DNA from: JAYRWN01 sp041917975
GTDB taxonomy: Bacteria > Bacteroidota > Bacteroidia > Chitinophagales > Saprospiraceae
Length of the DNA stretch: 24,311 bases
Direction of reading: 5' to 3'
NCBI GenBank assembly: GCA_041917975.1
Contig: JAYRWN010000232.1
Coordinates: 1-24,311 of the forward strand
Shown here: piece by piece, positions 1 through 9,600 of the stretch
Numbering within the stretch: the stretch's first letter is position 1
How the letters are laid out: each line of letters starts with the position of its first letter
Position numbers and translations under genes: made by a program
The notes under the pieces: model-generated
What the model was told of the DNA's origin: nothing
The model's database searches: none
Seen by the model: only the letters and a program-made list of their open reading frames with translations

Positions 1-1
1 A

Positions 2-514
2 CTGGAAGCAAGGAAACGCATGAAGGACATTCAGGTTTGTGTATTCATTACCTCTCACCCCGAATATGCATTGGAAAGTTTTGAATTAGAGGTGTTTGAT
101 TTTTTGGCTAAACCTTTGTCGCCGGACCGATTTGTGCACACTATTAACCGTATCAATGAATATTTTATTGTCCGGCGGAAAGCAGAGCTGCTGGATCATC
201 AGCTGGGTGGTGATGTTTTTTTTATCAAAGAGGGTCACACTCAGATTAAAATAAATCTGGCTGACATCATTTACTTGGAAGCTCTGAAAGATTATACACG
301 GCTGATTACCCCAGTTCGTAAATACACGGTACTTTCTACAATCGGGGCTTTATTGAAAACCAAAGAATTCAATTCTTTTATTCGCATACATCGCAGCTTT
401 GCAGTTCAGAAACATTTTATTTCCCATTTTGATCATAAAGAAATAAAGGTGGGTTCGACGATTCTTCCCATTGGCCGGATGTATAAAGATGATATACAAG
501 CATTGATTGTATGA
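2..514 (+). CDS. LytTR-family response regulator (5' end outside window)
   Basis: The reading frame is open to the left edge, so this is the C-terminal part of a longer gene; the internal ATG at 20 is probably not the start. The first ~45 residues are the end of a receiver domain: the VFITSHPEYALESF strand with the conserved Thr/Ser, then the FDFLAKPLSPDRF segment with the conserved Lys. The phospho-accepting Asp lies outside the window. The remainder is a LytTR DNA-binding domain (FFIKEGHTQIKINLADIIYLEA, then FIRIHRSFAV and LPIGRMYKDD). The protein would bind promoter direct repeats once phosphorylated. Its stop overlaps the next gene's start as ATGA, so it is co-translated with the downstream kinase, its presumed partner. 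The family call is firm; the regulon is unknown. Confidence 0.92.
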   Translation: MEARKRMKDIQVCVFITSHPEYALESFELEVFDFLAKPLSPDRFVHTINRINEYFIVRRKAELLDHQLGGDVFFIKEGHTQIKINLADIIYLEALKDYTRLITPVRKYTVLSTIGALLKTKEFNSFIRIHRSFAVQKHFISHFDHKEIKVGSTILPIGRMYKDDIQALIV

Positions 515-2523
515 TCAGCAGAGTTATAATAATTGGATGGCTGCTTTTTGGAATAATAAGGCCTGCAAGAACGCAAACTAATGCTATCATCGATTCTCTG
601 ATTCAAGAAATGAGCCGGGAAAGGAATGACACCCTTAAAGCCCGCCTGATTAACCAGCTTTGTGATGAATATTATGTCACGGTGACTGATTCGGTAATTC
701 CCTGGGCTCAACGAGGACTTGCCTTAACGTTAAGAATGCCCTGGCCACGGGGATATGGGGTTTTTTTGCTTAGATTAGGTACCGCCTTTAGCGATTTGGG
801 CCAAATAGACTCAGCCCTGTTTTACCTGTTGAAAGCCCGGGACCACTTTATAAACCTCAGGGATACCTTTAATCTTTGCTCAGTCTATAATAATCTGGGA
901 GGAATAGAACAGGATCTTCGGGCTGACTTTCCACGAGCATATGCGTATTTTTTAAAAGCTATTCCTTTGGCAGAAAAAGGGGGTTTTTATTACCTCAGCG
1001 GAATTTTGCATGAGAACATCGCTAAAATAAAAGAAGAACAAGCTGATTACACCGCGGCTTTACAGTGGGCCCAAAAATCTTTAGAATTTCGATTAAAGGA
1101 TACTTCTTCTCGTCAAAGCACATTGCAGGTCGGGGAATCCTACAATACGCTTGGTTCAATTTATCTGAAATTAGAAGATACTCTGAAAAGCCGGAAATAC
1201 TTTCAAGACGCCGTTAACTTTAATACAAGGGTCCTTAACAATGAAGGATTAGCTCGCTCATTCGGTTTTATCAGTACAACCTATGGCGCCGATGATACCC
1301 TGAAATTACACTATTTATTAAAGAGTAAACAATTGTGGGATGCCACCAACCCATTACAAGCCGATGCGACCCGAAATGAAATGAAAATAAGTCAATATTA
1401 TTGGGAAATTTATCTGGCAAATAGGTCTGAACGTGCTAATCTCAAGAAAGCTTATGCTCATGCTACCCGTGCGTTTCAGAACAGTAAAGCCGCCCAGACG
1501 CTTACTATTGGTCACCAGATCTTGCAACTATTAGCTGACCTTGAAAGAGAACGTGGCAATTTCAGAGCTGCATATGATTTTTTAGCGGAATTTAAAATAC
1601 TAAACGATTCAATTTATTCGCAAGAGACTAAAAATGCCCTGGCCCGGTTGGAAAGTCAAAAAGAAATTGACCAACGCGAACAGGCTTTACAACTATCAAA
1701 TTTCCAATTGGTTCAGCAGAAAAAACAACTGATCCAGTTAGCATTATTCTCGCTATTATTAATTTTAATGGGATTCTTTATTTACCGCCAATCTACACAT
1801 CGCAAAGTAGCTATTAAAGCATTGCAAAAAGCCAATCAAAAACTTGATGAGGCCAATCAACTAAAATCCAAGTTATTTGGCATTCTCAGTCATGACTTAC
1901 GGCAGCCTATCGCCTCTGTCCTAAATTTTTTACAGCTTATAAAATTTAATGATCCGGCATTGTCTGAAAAAGAATATACTAAACATGTTCAACATTTAAG
2001 TAATTCAACCAGACTTCTCCTGCATCGATTAGAAAGTTTATTATTGTGGTCCAAAGAACAAATGAAAAAATTCAACCCTGTTATTCAAACCTTTTCGGCC
2101 AAAGGTTTGATCGCTGAGGTGCTGGAAAATAGCCAATTAGACCCAGGAATACAGGTTGACCTGATTATTGAGCCGGAGTCACTCAAAGTATGTACCGATA
2201 AAAATTATTTTCAGACCATTTTAAATAATCTGGTAACCAATTCGGTCAAAGCCACAACAAATCAGAAACAGCGGAATCTGAAGATTTTCTTGCGCAAAAC
2301 CGGGCTAATCATGGAATGTATGGTGGAAGATAATGGTCCGGGTTTACCGGCTCACTTGCGGAATTATTTATCAACGACCACTGAAGAAACCTTGATTCAA
2401 AGTTTAGGCCTGACGATTATTAAAGAATTATGTGCTAAACTAAACATACAAATAAAAGTCCAGAACCCGGATCAGCCTGGATGTAAAATAAAATTATCTT
2501 GGACGGAACAAATTCTGAATTAG
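511..2523 (+). CDS. TPR-containing sensor histidine kinase
   Basis: 670 residues. An N-terminal hydrophobic stretch (about 4-18) looks like a signal sequence. Helical TPR-like repeats cover about 45-370, a coiled-coil about 372-405, and one membrane helix about 408-425. The cytoplasmic kinase follows: H-box FGILSHDLRQPI with His461, N-box LNNLVTNSVKAT with Asn577, G1 box VEDNGPGLP at 606-613, and a G2-like SLGLTIIKEL. All catalytic boxes are present, so it should be active. The layout implies a periplasmic TPR sensor signalling inward. It overlaps the LytTR regulator by 4 nt, which makes that protein the likely phosphoacceptor. The ligand is unknown. Confidence 0.93.
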   Translation: MISRVIIIGWLLFGIIRPARTQTNAIIDSLIQEMSRERNDTLKARLINQLCDEYYVTVTDSVIPWAQRGLALTLRMPWPRGYGVFLLRLGTAFSDLGQIDSALFYLLKARDHFINLRDTFNLCSVYNNLGGIEQDLRADFPRAYAYFLKAIPLAEKGGFYYLSGILHENIAKIKEEQADYTAALQWAQKSLEFRLKDTSSRQSTLQVGESYNTLGSIYLKLEDTLKSRKYFQDAVNFNTRVLNNEGLARSFGFISTTYGADDTLKLHYLLKSKQLWDATNPLQADATRNEMKISQYYWEIYLANRSERANLKKAYAHATRAFQNSKAAQTLTIGHQILQLLADLERERGNFRAAYDFLAEFKILNDSIYSQETKNALARLESQKEIDQREQALQLSNFQLVQQKKQLIQLALFSLLLILMGFFIYRQSTHRKVAIKALQKANQKLDEANQLKSKLFGILSHDLRQPIASVLNFLQLIKFNDPALSEKEYTKHVQHLSNSTRLLLHRLESLLLWSKEQMKKFNPVIQTFSAKGLIAEVLENSQLDPGIQVDLIIEPESLKVCTDKNYFQTILNNLVTNSVKATTNQKQRNLKIFLRKTGLIMECMVEDNGPGLPAHLRNYLSTTTEETLIQSLGLTIIKELCAKLNIQIKVQNPDQPGCKIKLSWTEQILN

Positions 2524-2595
2524 GTTGACCACTTTTATTGGTGCAATTTTCAGAAGTTTATTTAGTTTTAGTTGCTTTATTTGCTTTATATAAAC

Positions 2596-3540
2596 TTAAT
2601 GATATAAAAAGTAATAGGCTTCCACATTATCCAAATAGGCACCGTCGAATCCCGACTGAAGGATGCGGTCTAAATAAGCATCTGCATGGCCAAATAAAAT
2701 TCTTTGCCATTGCGGGTGCCAAAATTCCACCCAATACTCATCAGGGTAGCCGGCATATTTTTTCTTAATCCATTCCGGTTGGTGCAATTTCCAATGCCTT
2801 TTCCAATAATAGCGGAAATTTTCTGCCGAGCCGATGTTTAAGTAAGCAATAACCAGCCGCTTCCCTCCATTATTTTTTGTTTTTAGTGCATTAATTTCCT
2901 GGGCAGTAAATGCTTGATCGTTAAAAAATAAATCCACCAGGATCAAATCATAATTTGTAGCCTGAATAGCCGAAATAAATGTTTGTTTACTGTCAAATCG
3001 TTCACTATTGATAAGGTATAAATAATTACGAACCTGACTTAAGTTGGTTACTTCACTGCTGTGTTCATCACAGGGTAAACCGGCCGGGATAAAGGTGTAG
3101 TTATAATTTTGACCTGTACGGATAAATGGAATAAAATGGTGTTGTTTGATTTTATTGCTGGCCAGGTTTTCAGTCCCATTTTTGTTTAAGAAATCCGAAA
3201 CAAGAATAGGTTTATGATTTATTGTTTTAAGCATATCTAAGCGTTCGTCAACGGCTTTTATATTTCCATTATAGAACAATTCTTCCACACCCAGGCCGTC
3301 AATCGCCTGTACATAGTTTTCTTTGAAACCCATTTCAGGATTCTGATGATTAAACAATAGTTCCACACCATTCTGAGGAATAATCATAAAGCCTTCTTTT
3401 TGGCTACGGGCATAGTTGGCTAGGGTGACCACTAATTCCTGCATTTTAGTCCCCGCTTCATTTGTTATTATTTCAGGCGAGCAATGGATATTTGAGCTGA
3501 CGAGTAGTATTAGAGTCAGTGTATACTGAAGAAATTTCAT
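2596..3540 (-). CDS. GH114/TM1410-type putative glycoside hydrolase, secreted
   Basis: 314 residues with a signal peptide at about 1-20. The body matches the TM1410/MJ1477 group related to endo-alpha-1,4-polygalactosaminidase (GH114), a TIM-barrel family. Recognised segments are YVQAIDGLGVEELFYNG (76-92), YDLILVDLFF (197-206), RLVIAYLNIGSAENFRYYW (228-246), DEYWVEFWHPQWQ (267-279) and SGFDGAYLDNVEAYY (296-310). The conserved Asp/Glu-bearing strand ends are present, but my recollection of the family is IGEAE where this protein has IGSAE. The probable role is exopolysaccharide cleavage in the periplasm or outside the cell. It starts 24 nt after the T9SS surface-protein gene on the same strand, with a hairpin in between. 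The substrate cannot be deduced. Confidence 0.8.
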   Translation of the reverse strand: MKFLQYTLTLILLVSSNIHCSPEIITNEAGTKMQELVVTLANYARSQKEGFMIIPQNGVELLFNHQNPEMGFKENYVQAIDGLGVEELFYNGNIKAVDERLDMLKTINHKPILVSDFLNKNGTENLASNKIKQHHFIPFIRTGQNYNYTFIPAGLPCDEHSSEVTNLSQVRNYLYLINSERFDSKQTFISAIQATNYDLILVDLFFNDQAFTAQEINALKTKNNGGKRLVIAYLNIGSAENFRYYWKRHWKLHQPEWIKKKYAGYPDEYWVEFWHPQWQRILFGHADAYLDRILQSGFDGAYLDNVEAYYFLYH

Positions 3541-3549
3541 GCCTTAAAA

Positions 3550-3569
3550 GTTAATCGAACCCGATTAAC
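3550..3569 (-). terminator. perfect 8-bp hairpin overlapping a stop codon
   Basis: GTTAATCG and CGATTAAC flank a 4-nt loop. Read on the minus strand the hairpin is followed by TTTTAA, the shape of a weak intrinsic terminator. The stop codon of the T9SS protein gene (3565-3567) sits inside the stem, and the GH114 gene begins 9 nt after the stem. It may terminate or attenuate transcription between the two genes. The stem is AT-rich, so strength is uncertain. Confidence 0.4.
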
Positions 3570-5541
3570 GCATTAACGTGATGTCGCCGCTGAATATTTT
3601 TTTATCCTCGTCCAGAAATTCTATTTCGGCCATCCAGGCATAAACCCCTACCGGCATGAGTCGACCTTGTTGATTAAGTCCGGTCCAGCCGACTCCATCC
3701 TGATTCACCGGAAGATTGGTATAAAGGCCGACTTGATTACCCCACCGGTCAAAAATGATGAGCCGACGCAGATTTTCCACCCCTTTTGCGTATAAAAAGA
3801 AATAGTCGTTGATACCATCACCATTCGGGCTGAACACATTTGGTGCATAAACGTCTTTGATTTTATTTACCCGTAATTCCAATTCATCCGTACTGGTACA
3901 ACCGTATTCATTGGAAGCAGTCACTGCCACGATTTCCGTAAACAAAGGTCTAAACCAGTTAGTTGGACAATCCGGGCAGAAACTCATTCTTAGTCCGGGA
4001 TCGGCTGACCAGCGAAAGGAATAAGGTAAAGGCGAGCTAACCAGAGGAATAAGCTGAATGGAATCGCCCAGGTCTAAAGTAACCGGACCTTCCGGTCCGA
4101 TGTCTACGGACAAGCCGGGCACTGCCACTACTTCTATACTGTCCAGAATTTTTTCACATCCCGTCTCGACCAGTACGCTATAGATACCAGGTCGGGTGAC
4201 CTCAAAATAAGGTTTGGTGCTGCCATCATGCCAGGTGTATTTAGCACCATATTGTTCCACATTGAGGATAAAGGTAGTGCCGGGGCACAAGGGTTTATTT
4301 TGGCGGGACAAATCAACCGCCAGAGGCAGGATGACCATTTTGGTCGAATCATCCGGGGTAAGCGTGGTAGGATCGTCTGACACCGTTATACTCCCCAGAT
4401 TGGTGGGTAAATTTGTCAGACGGGCCTGGTTGGCTTTTATACCTGGTGGGGTGGGGCCGGTATTGACGGCTAAAACGATACTATCTACCCCAATGGGGAT
4501 AACCATATTCTCCAGAAGTAAACGCGGGTCTCCATCACCGTCTATCAGGGTGCCACCGAAAGGGTTGTAAATAATGCCGGTAACAAAAAATCCTTCCGGT
4601 AATTCGTCCACCAGGTCTATACCCCGTTGTACCTGACCGGTGGCATTGGCAATGGTAAAGGTATAAAAGACATCTACGCAGGGAATAGCTTCTCGAGGAA
4701 AAACGGTTTTTTGCATTTTAATGGTAAATGGACAGGAACAGGCATCGCTGCGCTGAGCATCCTGACCGCGGGTAAGTATGCTTACGATACCGGTAAATTT
4801 GTCGATCTTAAACAAGGTATTTTGATTGCTCAATGCACCGGCCACAGCGCCGTAACCGTATAAATTTCCAAAGGAATCAAAAAACACCGATCCCATGGTG
4901 CTGGCTATCTGGCCTGACCGCCCTATAGGGGAAATGGTCCGTGAGCGAATATCGATTTTCACCGCTTGTCGCGCTCCGCTGTCGTAACCGTACGCCTCAC
5001 TGGTAAGCGGGTCGAAAGAGATGTCAAAAATCTGGGCACGGAAATTTACTCCCTGGATGTCGACCGGGTAGGCCGGATCGGTCAGATCAATATAAACCAT
5101 AGTAGTGTTGGTATTGAACGAACCATCCATCATCACCAGGTATTTTCCATCCGGCGTCACTTCACCGGCCGGATATTGCACCAACCGGGGCAATTCGGTT
5201 AGCACCCGCAGCTCGGTGACAGTGCCGTTAGCGCCAATACGCAACAATTGATGAGTATTTTGCTCCAGGACATAAATGTAGTTATCCACACTGCGATAAC
5301 CCATGCCATTAATGTAATACCGGCGAGGGAATCCTGGGATGGGCTTAAATATTACTTCGTTAGTCACTGGATCGATGACCACATTATTCAGATTGCTGAA
5401 ATTTGGATCAGGGCGTAAGGTTAGATACACCTCACCTTGGCAAATAAATGGCAAACTCTGCCCTTTCAACACGCCGCTAAGGGTGATGCCAAACAGCAAA
5501 ACAGACCACCAAGGAAAGGCACAACATCTCACATCAAACAT
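3565..5541 (-). CDS. T9SS-exported surface protein with type B C-terminal sorting domain
   Basis: 658 residues, signal peptide about 1-27. An N-terminal beta-propeller-like region (about 35-270) contains INGMGYRSVDNYIYVLEQ and LLRIGANGTVTEL, resembling the DUF6923 repeat. Next comes a DUF11-like adhesin module (CVDVFYTFTIANATG, IDLVDELPEGFFVTGI; about 280-400), then PKD/Ig-like beta modules (about 410-560). The last ~94 residues are a gliding-motility-associated type B sorting domain: VYAPNVFSPNGDGINDYF, IIFDRWGNQV, PVGVYAWMAEI. Export through the outer membrane by the type IX system and surface attachment are therefore expected. The precise role, perhaps adhesion or matrix, cannot be read. 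Opposite-strand frames here are shadows. Confidence 0.9.
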   Translation of the reverse strand: MFDVRCCAFPWWSVLLFGITLSGVLKGQSLPFICQGEVYLTLRPDPNFSNLNNVVIDPVTNEVIFKPIPGFPRRYYINGMGYRSVDNYIYVLEQNTHQLLRIGANGTVTELRVLTELPRLVQYPAGEVTPDGKYLVMMDGSFNTNTTMVYIDLTDPAYPVDIQGVNFRAQIFDISFDPLTSEAYGYDSGARQAVKIDIRSRTISPIGRSGQIASTMGSVFFDSFGNLYGYGAVAGALSNQNTLFKIDKFTGIVSILTRGQDAQRSDACSCPFTIKMQKTVFPREAIPCVDVFYTFTIANATGQVQRGIDLVDELPEGFFVTGIIYNPFGGTLIDGDGDPRLLLENMVIPIGVDSIVLAVNTGPTPPGIKANQARLTNLPTNLGSITVSDDPTTLTPDDSTKMVILPLAVDLSRQNKPLCPGTTFILNVEQYGAKYTWHDGSTKPYFEVTRPGIYSVLVETGCEKILDSIEVVAVPGLSVDIGPEGPVTLDLGDSIQLIPLVSSPLPYSFRWSADPGLRMSFCPDCPTNWFRPLFTEIVAVTASNEYGCTSTDELELRVNKIKDVYAPNVFSPNGDGINDYFFLYAKGVENLRRLIIFDRWGNQVGLYTNLPVNQDGVGWTGLNQQGRLMPVGVYAWMAEIEFLDEDKKIFSGDITLMR

Positions 5542-5868
5542 TATTTAATGTATAACATTTTGTCATACAGGTAACACTTGGAAACGTGAAGGTACAAATC
5601 AGGTTTTCCTAAACTTTAATTGTGCATTTATACGTCAATATAAAAAATATATAGGGCAAAAGTTGTGCTTACAGGTAAAATTAATTCGGACATTAACATA
5701 ATCACAAGTATAATACGCTGTAAAACGTACCCAACAGGCTTGTTTATTGGGTTTTTCCAAACAATAGCATATTTGGTCCAGGATCTTCCGCTATTTAGAC
5801 GTTAAAACTAAATGAATGGACCTGTGCATGGCCAGGGTAACTTTGGATTCGGCTCACCGGATAGTTAA
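5542..5868. other. intergenic region, no gene seen
   Basis: 327 nt of AT-rich sequence between the 3' end of the four-gene operon and the start of the T9SS gene, both on the minus strand; it should hold the T9SS gene promoter. The only structure seen is a weak hairpin, ACCCAA (5729-5734) with TTGGGT (5747-5752). On the plus strand it is followed by TTTT; on the minus strand by ACGTTTTA. It could serve as a poor terminator for the operon. A 19-codon plus-strand ORF (5812-5868) has no coding signs. Confidence 0.5.
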
Positions 5869-6666
5869 TTATTTTTTGTCCACCGGGTGTCGCTCGACTA
5901 TCTGATCATAATACCTTTTAAACTCCTCGTGGGTGAAAGTTTGTTCTCTTTTATTAATTACAGGACCTTCCTTCTCAATGAGTTGATAATAAACTTGCGG
6001 CATTTCGTCATTATACATAGCCGGAAAAATAGTCGTCGTGATCATGGCCTGGTAAAAAGTAAACAACAGAAAAATAATTAATAAAATGGATGAGTGGTCT
6101 TTGCGCCTGCTAACCCAACGCAATGAATTAACTTCTTCACCTTCCACCACAATGGTTCTTTGATTATAAACGAACCAGGCTGAACAGGCCACGAATAACG
6201 TACCTATGACTCCGGCCCCAAAGGACAGTGTACTAAAAAAGGGCATAAATATCAGTGATAATAAATAAGCGACCACACTGCCGTAATAGCCTAATTTTAA
6301 TTTAGTAATAATAGGTGCTGGCCAGCTGATTTTTAATCCATCCGAAAATAATTCACGTCCATAAATTACTGTCAAACCTAATCCGGCGAGGATGAACAAA
6401 ATTTCAACAAAAGGGAAATAAAAATAAAAAACGCGCATACCCAGCACCAGGGCTAAAATGGCCAGGGAAACTGTTTCTGCAATACCCCAGAAGGGTCTGT
6501 TTTTTAGCAATAATTGCTGCAGTGTATGATAGATAAAAACCAGGCTAAAGCCAAAAGCAACCAAACCCAAAATAAGCTGACCGTAATTATTTTGAGCCAT
6601 GGCTGCAAATGTGCCCAGAACAAGCCATACGATCAGTAAATAATATAGGATATTTATTCTTTTCAT
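5869..6666 (-). CDS. multi-pass membrane protein of unknown function, last gene of the nSTAND operon
   Basis: 265 residues. About seven hydrophobic helices are visible, at roughly 4-24, 29-49, 59-81, 83-103, 124-143, 147-167 and 192-214. A charged tail of about 50 residues (EKEGPVINKREQTF onward) ends the protein. I do not recognise the family and see no catalytic motif. The preceding nSTAND stop codon is directly followed by this ATG (TAAATG, zero spacing), so expression is almost certainly translationally coupled. It could be the membrane effector, an anchor or an immunity-like partner of the STAND proteins; this rests on position alone. Confidence 0.8.
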   Translation of the reverse strand: MKRINILYYLLIVWLVLGTFAAMAQNNYGQLILGLVAFGFSLVFIYHTLQQLLLKNRPFWGIAETVSLAILALVLGMRVFYFYFPFVEILFILAGLGLTVIYGRELFSDGLKISWPAPIITKLKLGYYGSVVAYLLSLIFMPFFSTLSFGAGVIGTLFVACSAWFVYNQRTIVVEGEEVNSLRWVSRRKDHSSILLIIFLLFTFYQAMITTTIFPAMYNDEMPQVYYQLIEKEGPVINKREQTFTHEEFKRYYDQIVERHPVDKK

Positions 6667-9600
6667 TTAAATCGGCACATAAAAGATGTAATTAAATTCA
6701 TGGTTAAAAAAATTATCCATGGCCTGATCATGCGGCCGGTTATTTTTTAATTCCTCCTTGAGGCAGGCTTGCCACAGTAAGATGGTGCGGCCGATTAATT
6801 CCTGAGTTTCAGTAAGGGTAGTAGGCATGGCTTTGTAAGCGCGGAAAAAGTTACCCTCACCGGCTACTCCCATCATACGGCTGATGGTACCGTCATAAAT
6901 GGCGGGCTCAATGAATTCACTGGCGTAATCCTCAGCCAGGGCATTTAAATGACGACCCCCTATACGACTTAAGACCAAAATGAGTTTGAATCGTATGTCC
7001 AGATTAGTATTTAAGCCTTCATTGTAAATACTGAAATTAATATGCTCTGCTTTAGACAGTGCCGAATCGAGGTATTCAAAGGCTCCCGGATTAATCTGAC
7101 TACCGAATAATTTTTCGGACATGTCTAAATAGGCGAATGCCTTTTCATGATTCAGCTCAAATTTTTCAGCCAATGTTATGGCAGCGGAATTTTCACCGTG
7201 TTGCGCCAATTGACTGGTCAATTTCCTTAATTCATTGAGAAAAAACGTTTTTTCCAGATATTCGTATTTATCCCGCGATGAAGCAAAATCATTTTCTATA
7301 AATTTCCTGGCTAGTTTAATTCCACTTTCAACATTATTTTGTGCTAATAAGCGGTTAGCTAATATGAGCGACACCAAATTATCGTCAAAGGAATGACCGC
7401 TGGGGTGTTCATTAGTTACCTCTAAGATATGGTGCAAAGTAGAATCGGCTAAAGGATAGTTGCGGGCAAACGTATTATCCAGAAAAAACGGAGGTTGTTC
7501 GTTGGCTTTGGCCACCCATATATGTAAAAAATCAAAATCTTCTGGTGTTTGATAGAATTGATTAAACAACTTGCGTTGATACAGATAATTAAAAAATAAG
7601 TCGGAGTGATAAGTGCGGCTGAACCATCCCTCCATATAGTCGGGATATAAAAAAATATGCCGGCGTTTAAAACTACGGGTACGTGTACCGTCACCATAAT
7701 AGGGTAAGGTGATTGAAACAGTACTGTCCAAATACGCCGGAGAAACTTGCTGGAAATGGTGTAATGCTTCAGCGAGCAGTGTTTCCAGTGGCAGGCCAAC
7801 CATTACGTTGCGGTCATAATGGTATTTATATTCAAACATGGCCCGTCGTTTTTTATTCATAGCCAGGAGGTAATGGCGTTCGGACAGGTTATTTTGGGCT
7901 GCAATTATTTTTTCATAATCATCCGCCAGTTGTCGAAAGACCTTTCGACTGGAAAAGGTAAGATTGGGAAAAAAATAACCCCGGTTGGCCCGTAAAATCG
8001 CTGGATATAAATTGACCTTAAAAAATTGGCTGATGTAACCAGAGCGAATGACGGCATTCCGGTAAACGGTGGCTGGTACGTCCGTTGGGTAATTTGTGGA
8101 TAGCCAGGTCAATAGTTTCGGTACGTTTTGCTGGTAACCATACTGGTATAATATGCCCAGGATGAGCGTATAATTGTTAAATAAACTGCCAATAAAATAT
8201 TCGTTTTGTCCGGATGCTTTAATTTTTTCGAACGCTTGAATCACCCGGTCCACCTCTCCGGTAGCAGCATAAAGAGAGGCTAAAGTATGGTAGCCGCCAT
8301 TGTAATTATTTGATACCCTACCGTTGATTTCATAGTTGCCTAAAGGGTAATATACATTAAAAGTGCGCTCGCCAGTCAGCTGTTCGAAAGGAGAAAAACT
8401 TATTAATAATTCTCTTACTTGTCTGCTGGAGACCTGACTGAAAGTCAACCATTGTTGGATGCCATAATTTAATTCAAAGGCAATGTTTGTTTTGTGTAAT
8501 TTATGATCTTGAAAAAAATGTTTGGCTAAATCATAGGTAATGTTGCATGTATGGCTCAGGAGTTGTTTTATCGAGTCCGAGGGGTTATAATATACATCGT
8601 AGGTTAATAACGTAGTGAATTTATTGATTTCAATAAGTAGAAAATCACGGTCGGTAGTTAGACGTGACATTTCGTCTATCCGCTCCCGGATTCTACGTAC
8701 CAATTGGTATTTTAGCAGGCTGGTATCGTTTTTATTATAGGCCAACATGCGTTTATAAACTTCGATGGACAAGGGCAGAGCAGGCTTTGGAGCCAATTCG
8801 TCCAGGTAATTAAATAACGTGCCGGGTGTATACCGTTCGTTGACCAATAGAAAGGTGCTTTTAGCATTATTATCCACCTCCTGGCTACCCAATAAATTTT
8901 TGGCTTCTGTCCTGACTTTACTGATGACCTGATGATTTTGTTTCAGGCGGGCGTCATTCCAGAAATATGCACTGAGAATGGACATAATAACTATACCGGC
9001 TACCAGGGCTATTCGTGCCGGCCCATATTTCATAAAAGTCTTGGTGATCCAGAGTTTATGGGCACTTTGTTTTAAAAACTTCTGGATGTGGTCTAAATCA
9101 TCCGCGGCTATTTTTTCTGCTTCCTGAGGATCTTTTTTAATCTCATTGTAACGTTTAATCCAGGCGTTGTTGGGTTTACAGTCGGCATACCATTTTTCGA
9201 AATAGGTCAACGTCCCAATAGGTAATAGGTACCCGTCATGATATGTATGGGCTTTCCAGCGATCCAATTGTTTTTTTAGATCCTGGTAGGTCGTATAAAA
9301 TTCAAATTCTTTTGACGCCCAATGGTTGAGTTTATTCCAATTGCGGATAAGACTTTCATGGGTGATGTCCAAAACGGTTTCGCCTGGTAGTGGAAGGTAT
9401 GTCTGGTCCGGGGCGATAAAAGGGCGAATGAATGAGTTTCCCTCTTCCCGATATACCGAAATAATTTCATCAACCACCTCACGGGTACATCCCGGAGTAT
9501 TAATGATAGCGGTTATTTCATCCAGGGTCATGCGATTGCGCACAGCGCGTCCCTGATCTATTTTGGTCAGGCCACTGAACGTGATAGCGATTATTTTTTT

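Noticed and set aside
2538..2768. 76-codon plus-strand ORF after the histidine kinase
   Set aside because: Mostly antisense to the GH114 gene 3' end, no known motif, and no sign of continuity with the kinase.
4214..4570. 118-codon plus-strand ORF
   Set aside because: Lies wholly opposite the T9SS protein gene, has no recognisable domain and an atypical Arg/Val/Pro-rich composition; it is a shadow frame.
5729..5756. Hairpin ACCCAA/TTGGGT as a terminator of the four-gene operon
   Set aside because: Only 6 bp with a 12-nt loop, and the better T-run is on the plus strand; kept only as a note in the gap description.
5812..5868. 18-residue plus-strand ORF ending exactly at the operon's 3' boundary
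   Set aside because: Too short, no ribosome-binding site or promoter, no conserved features visible.
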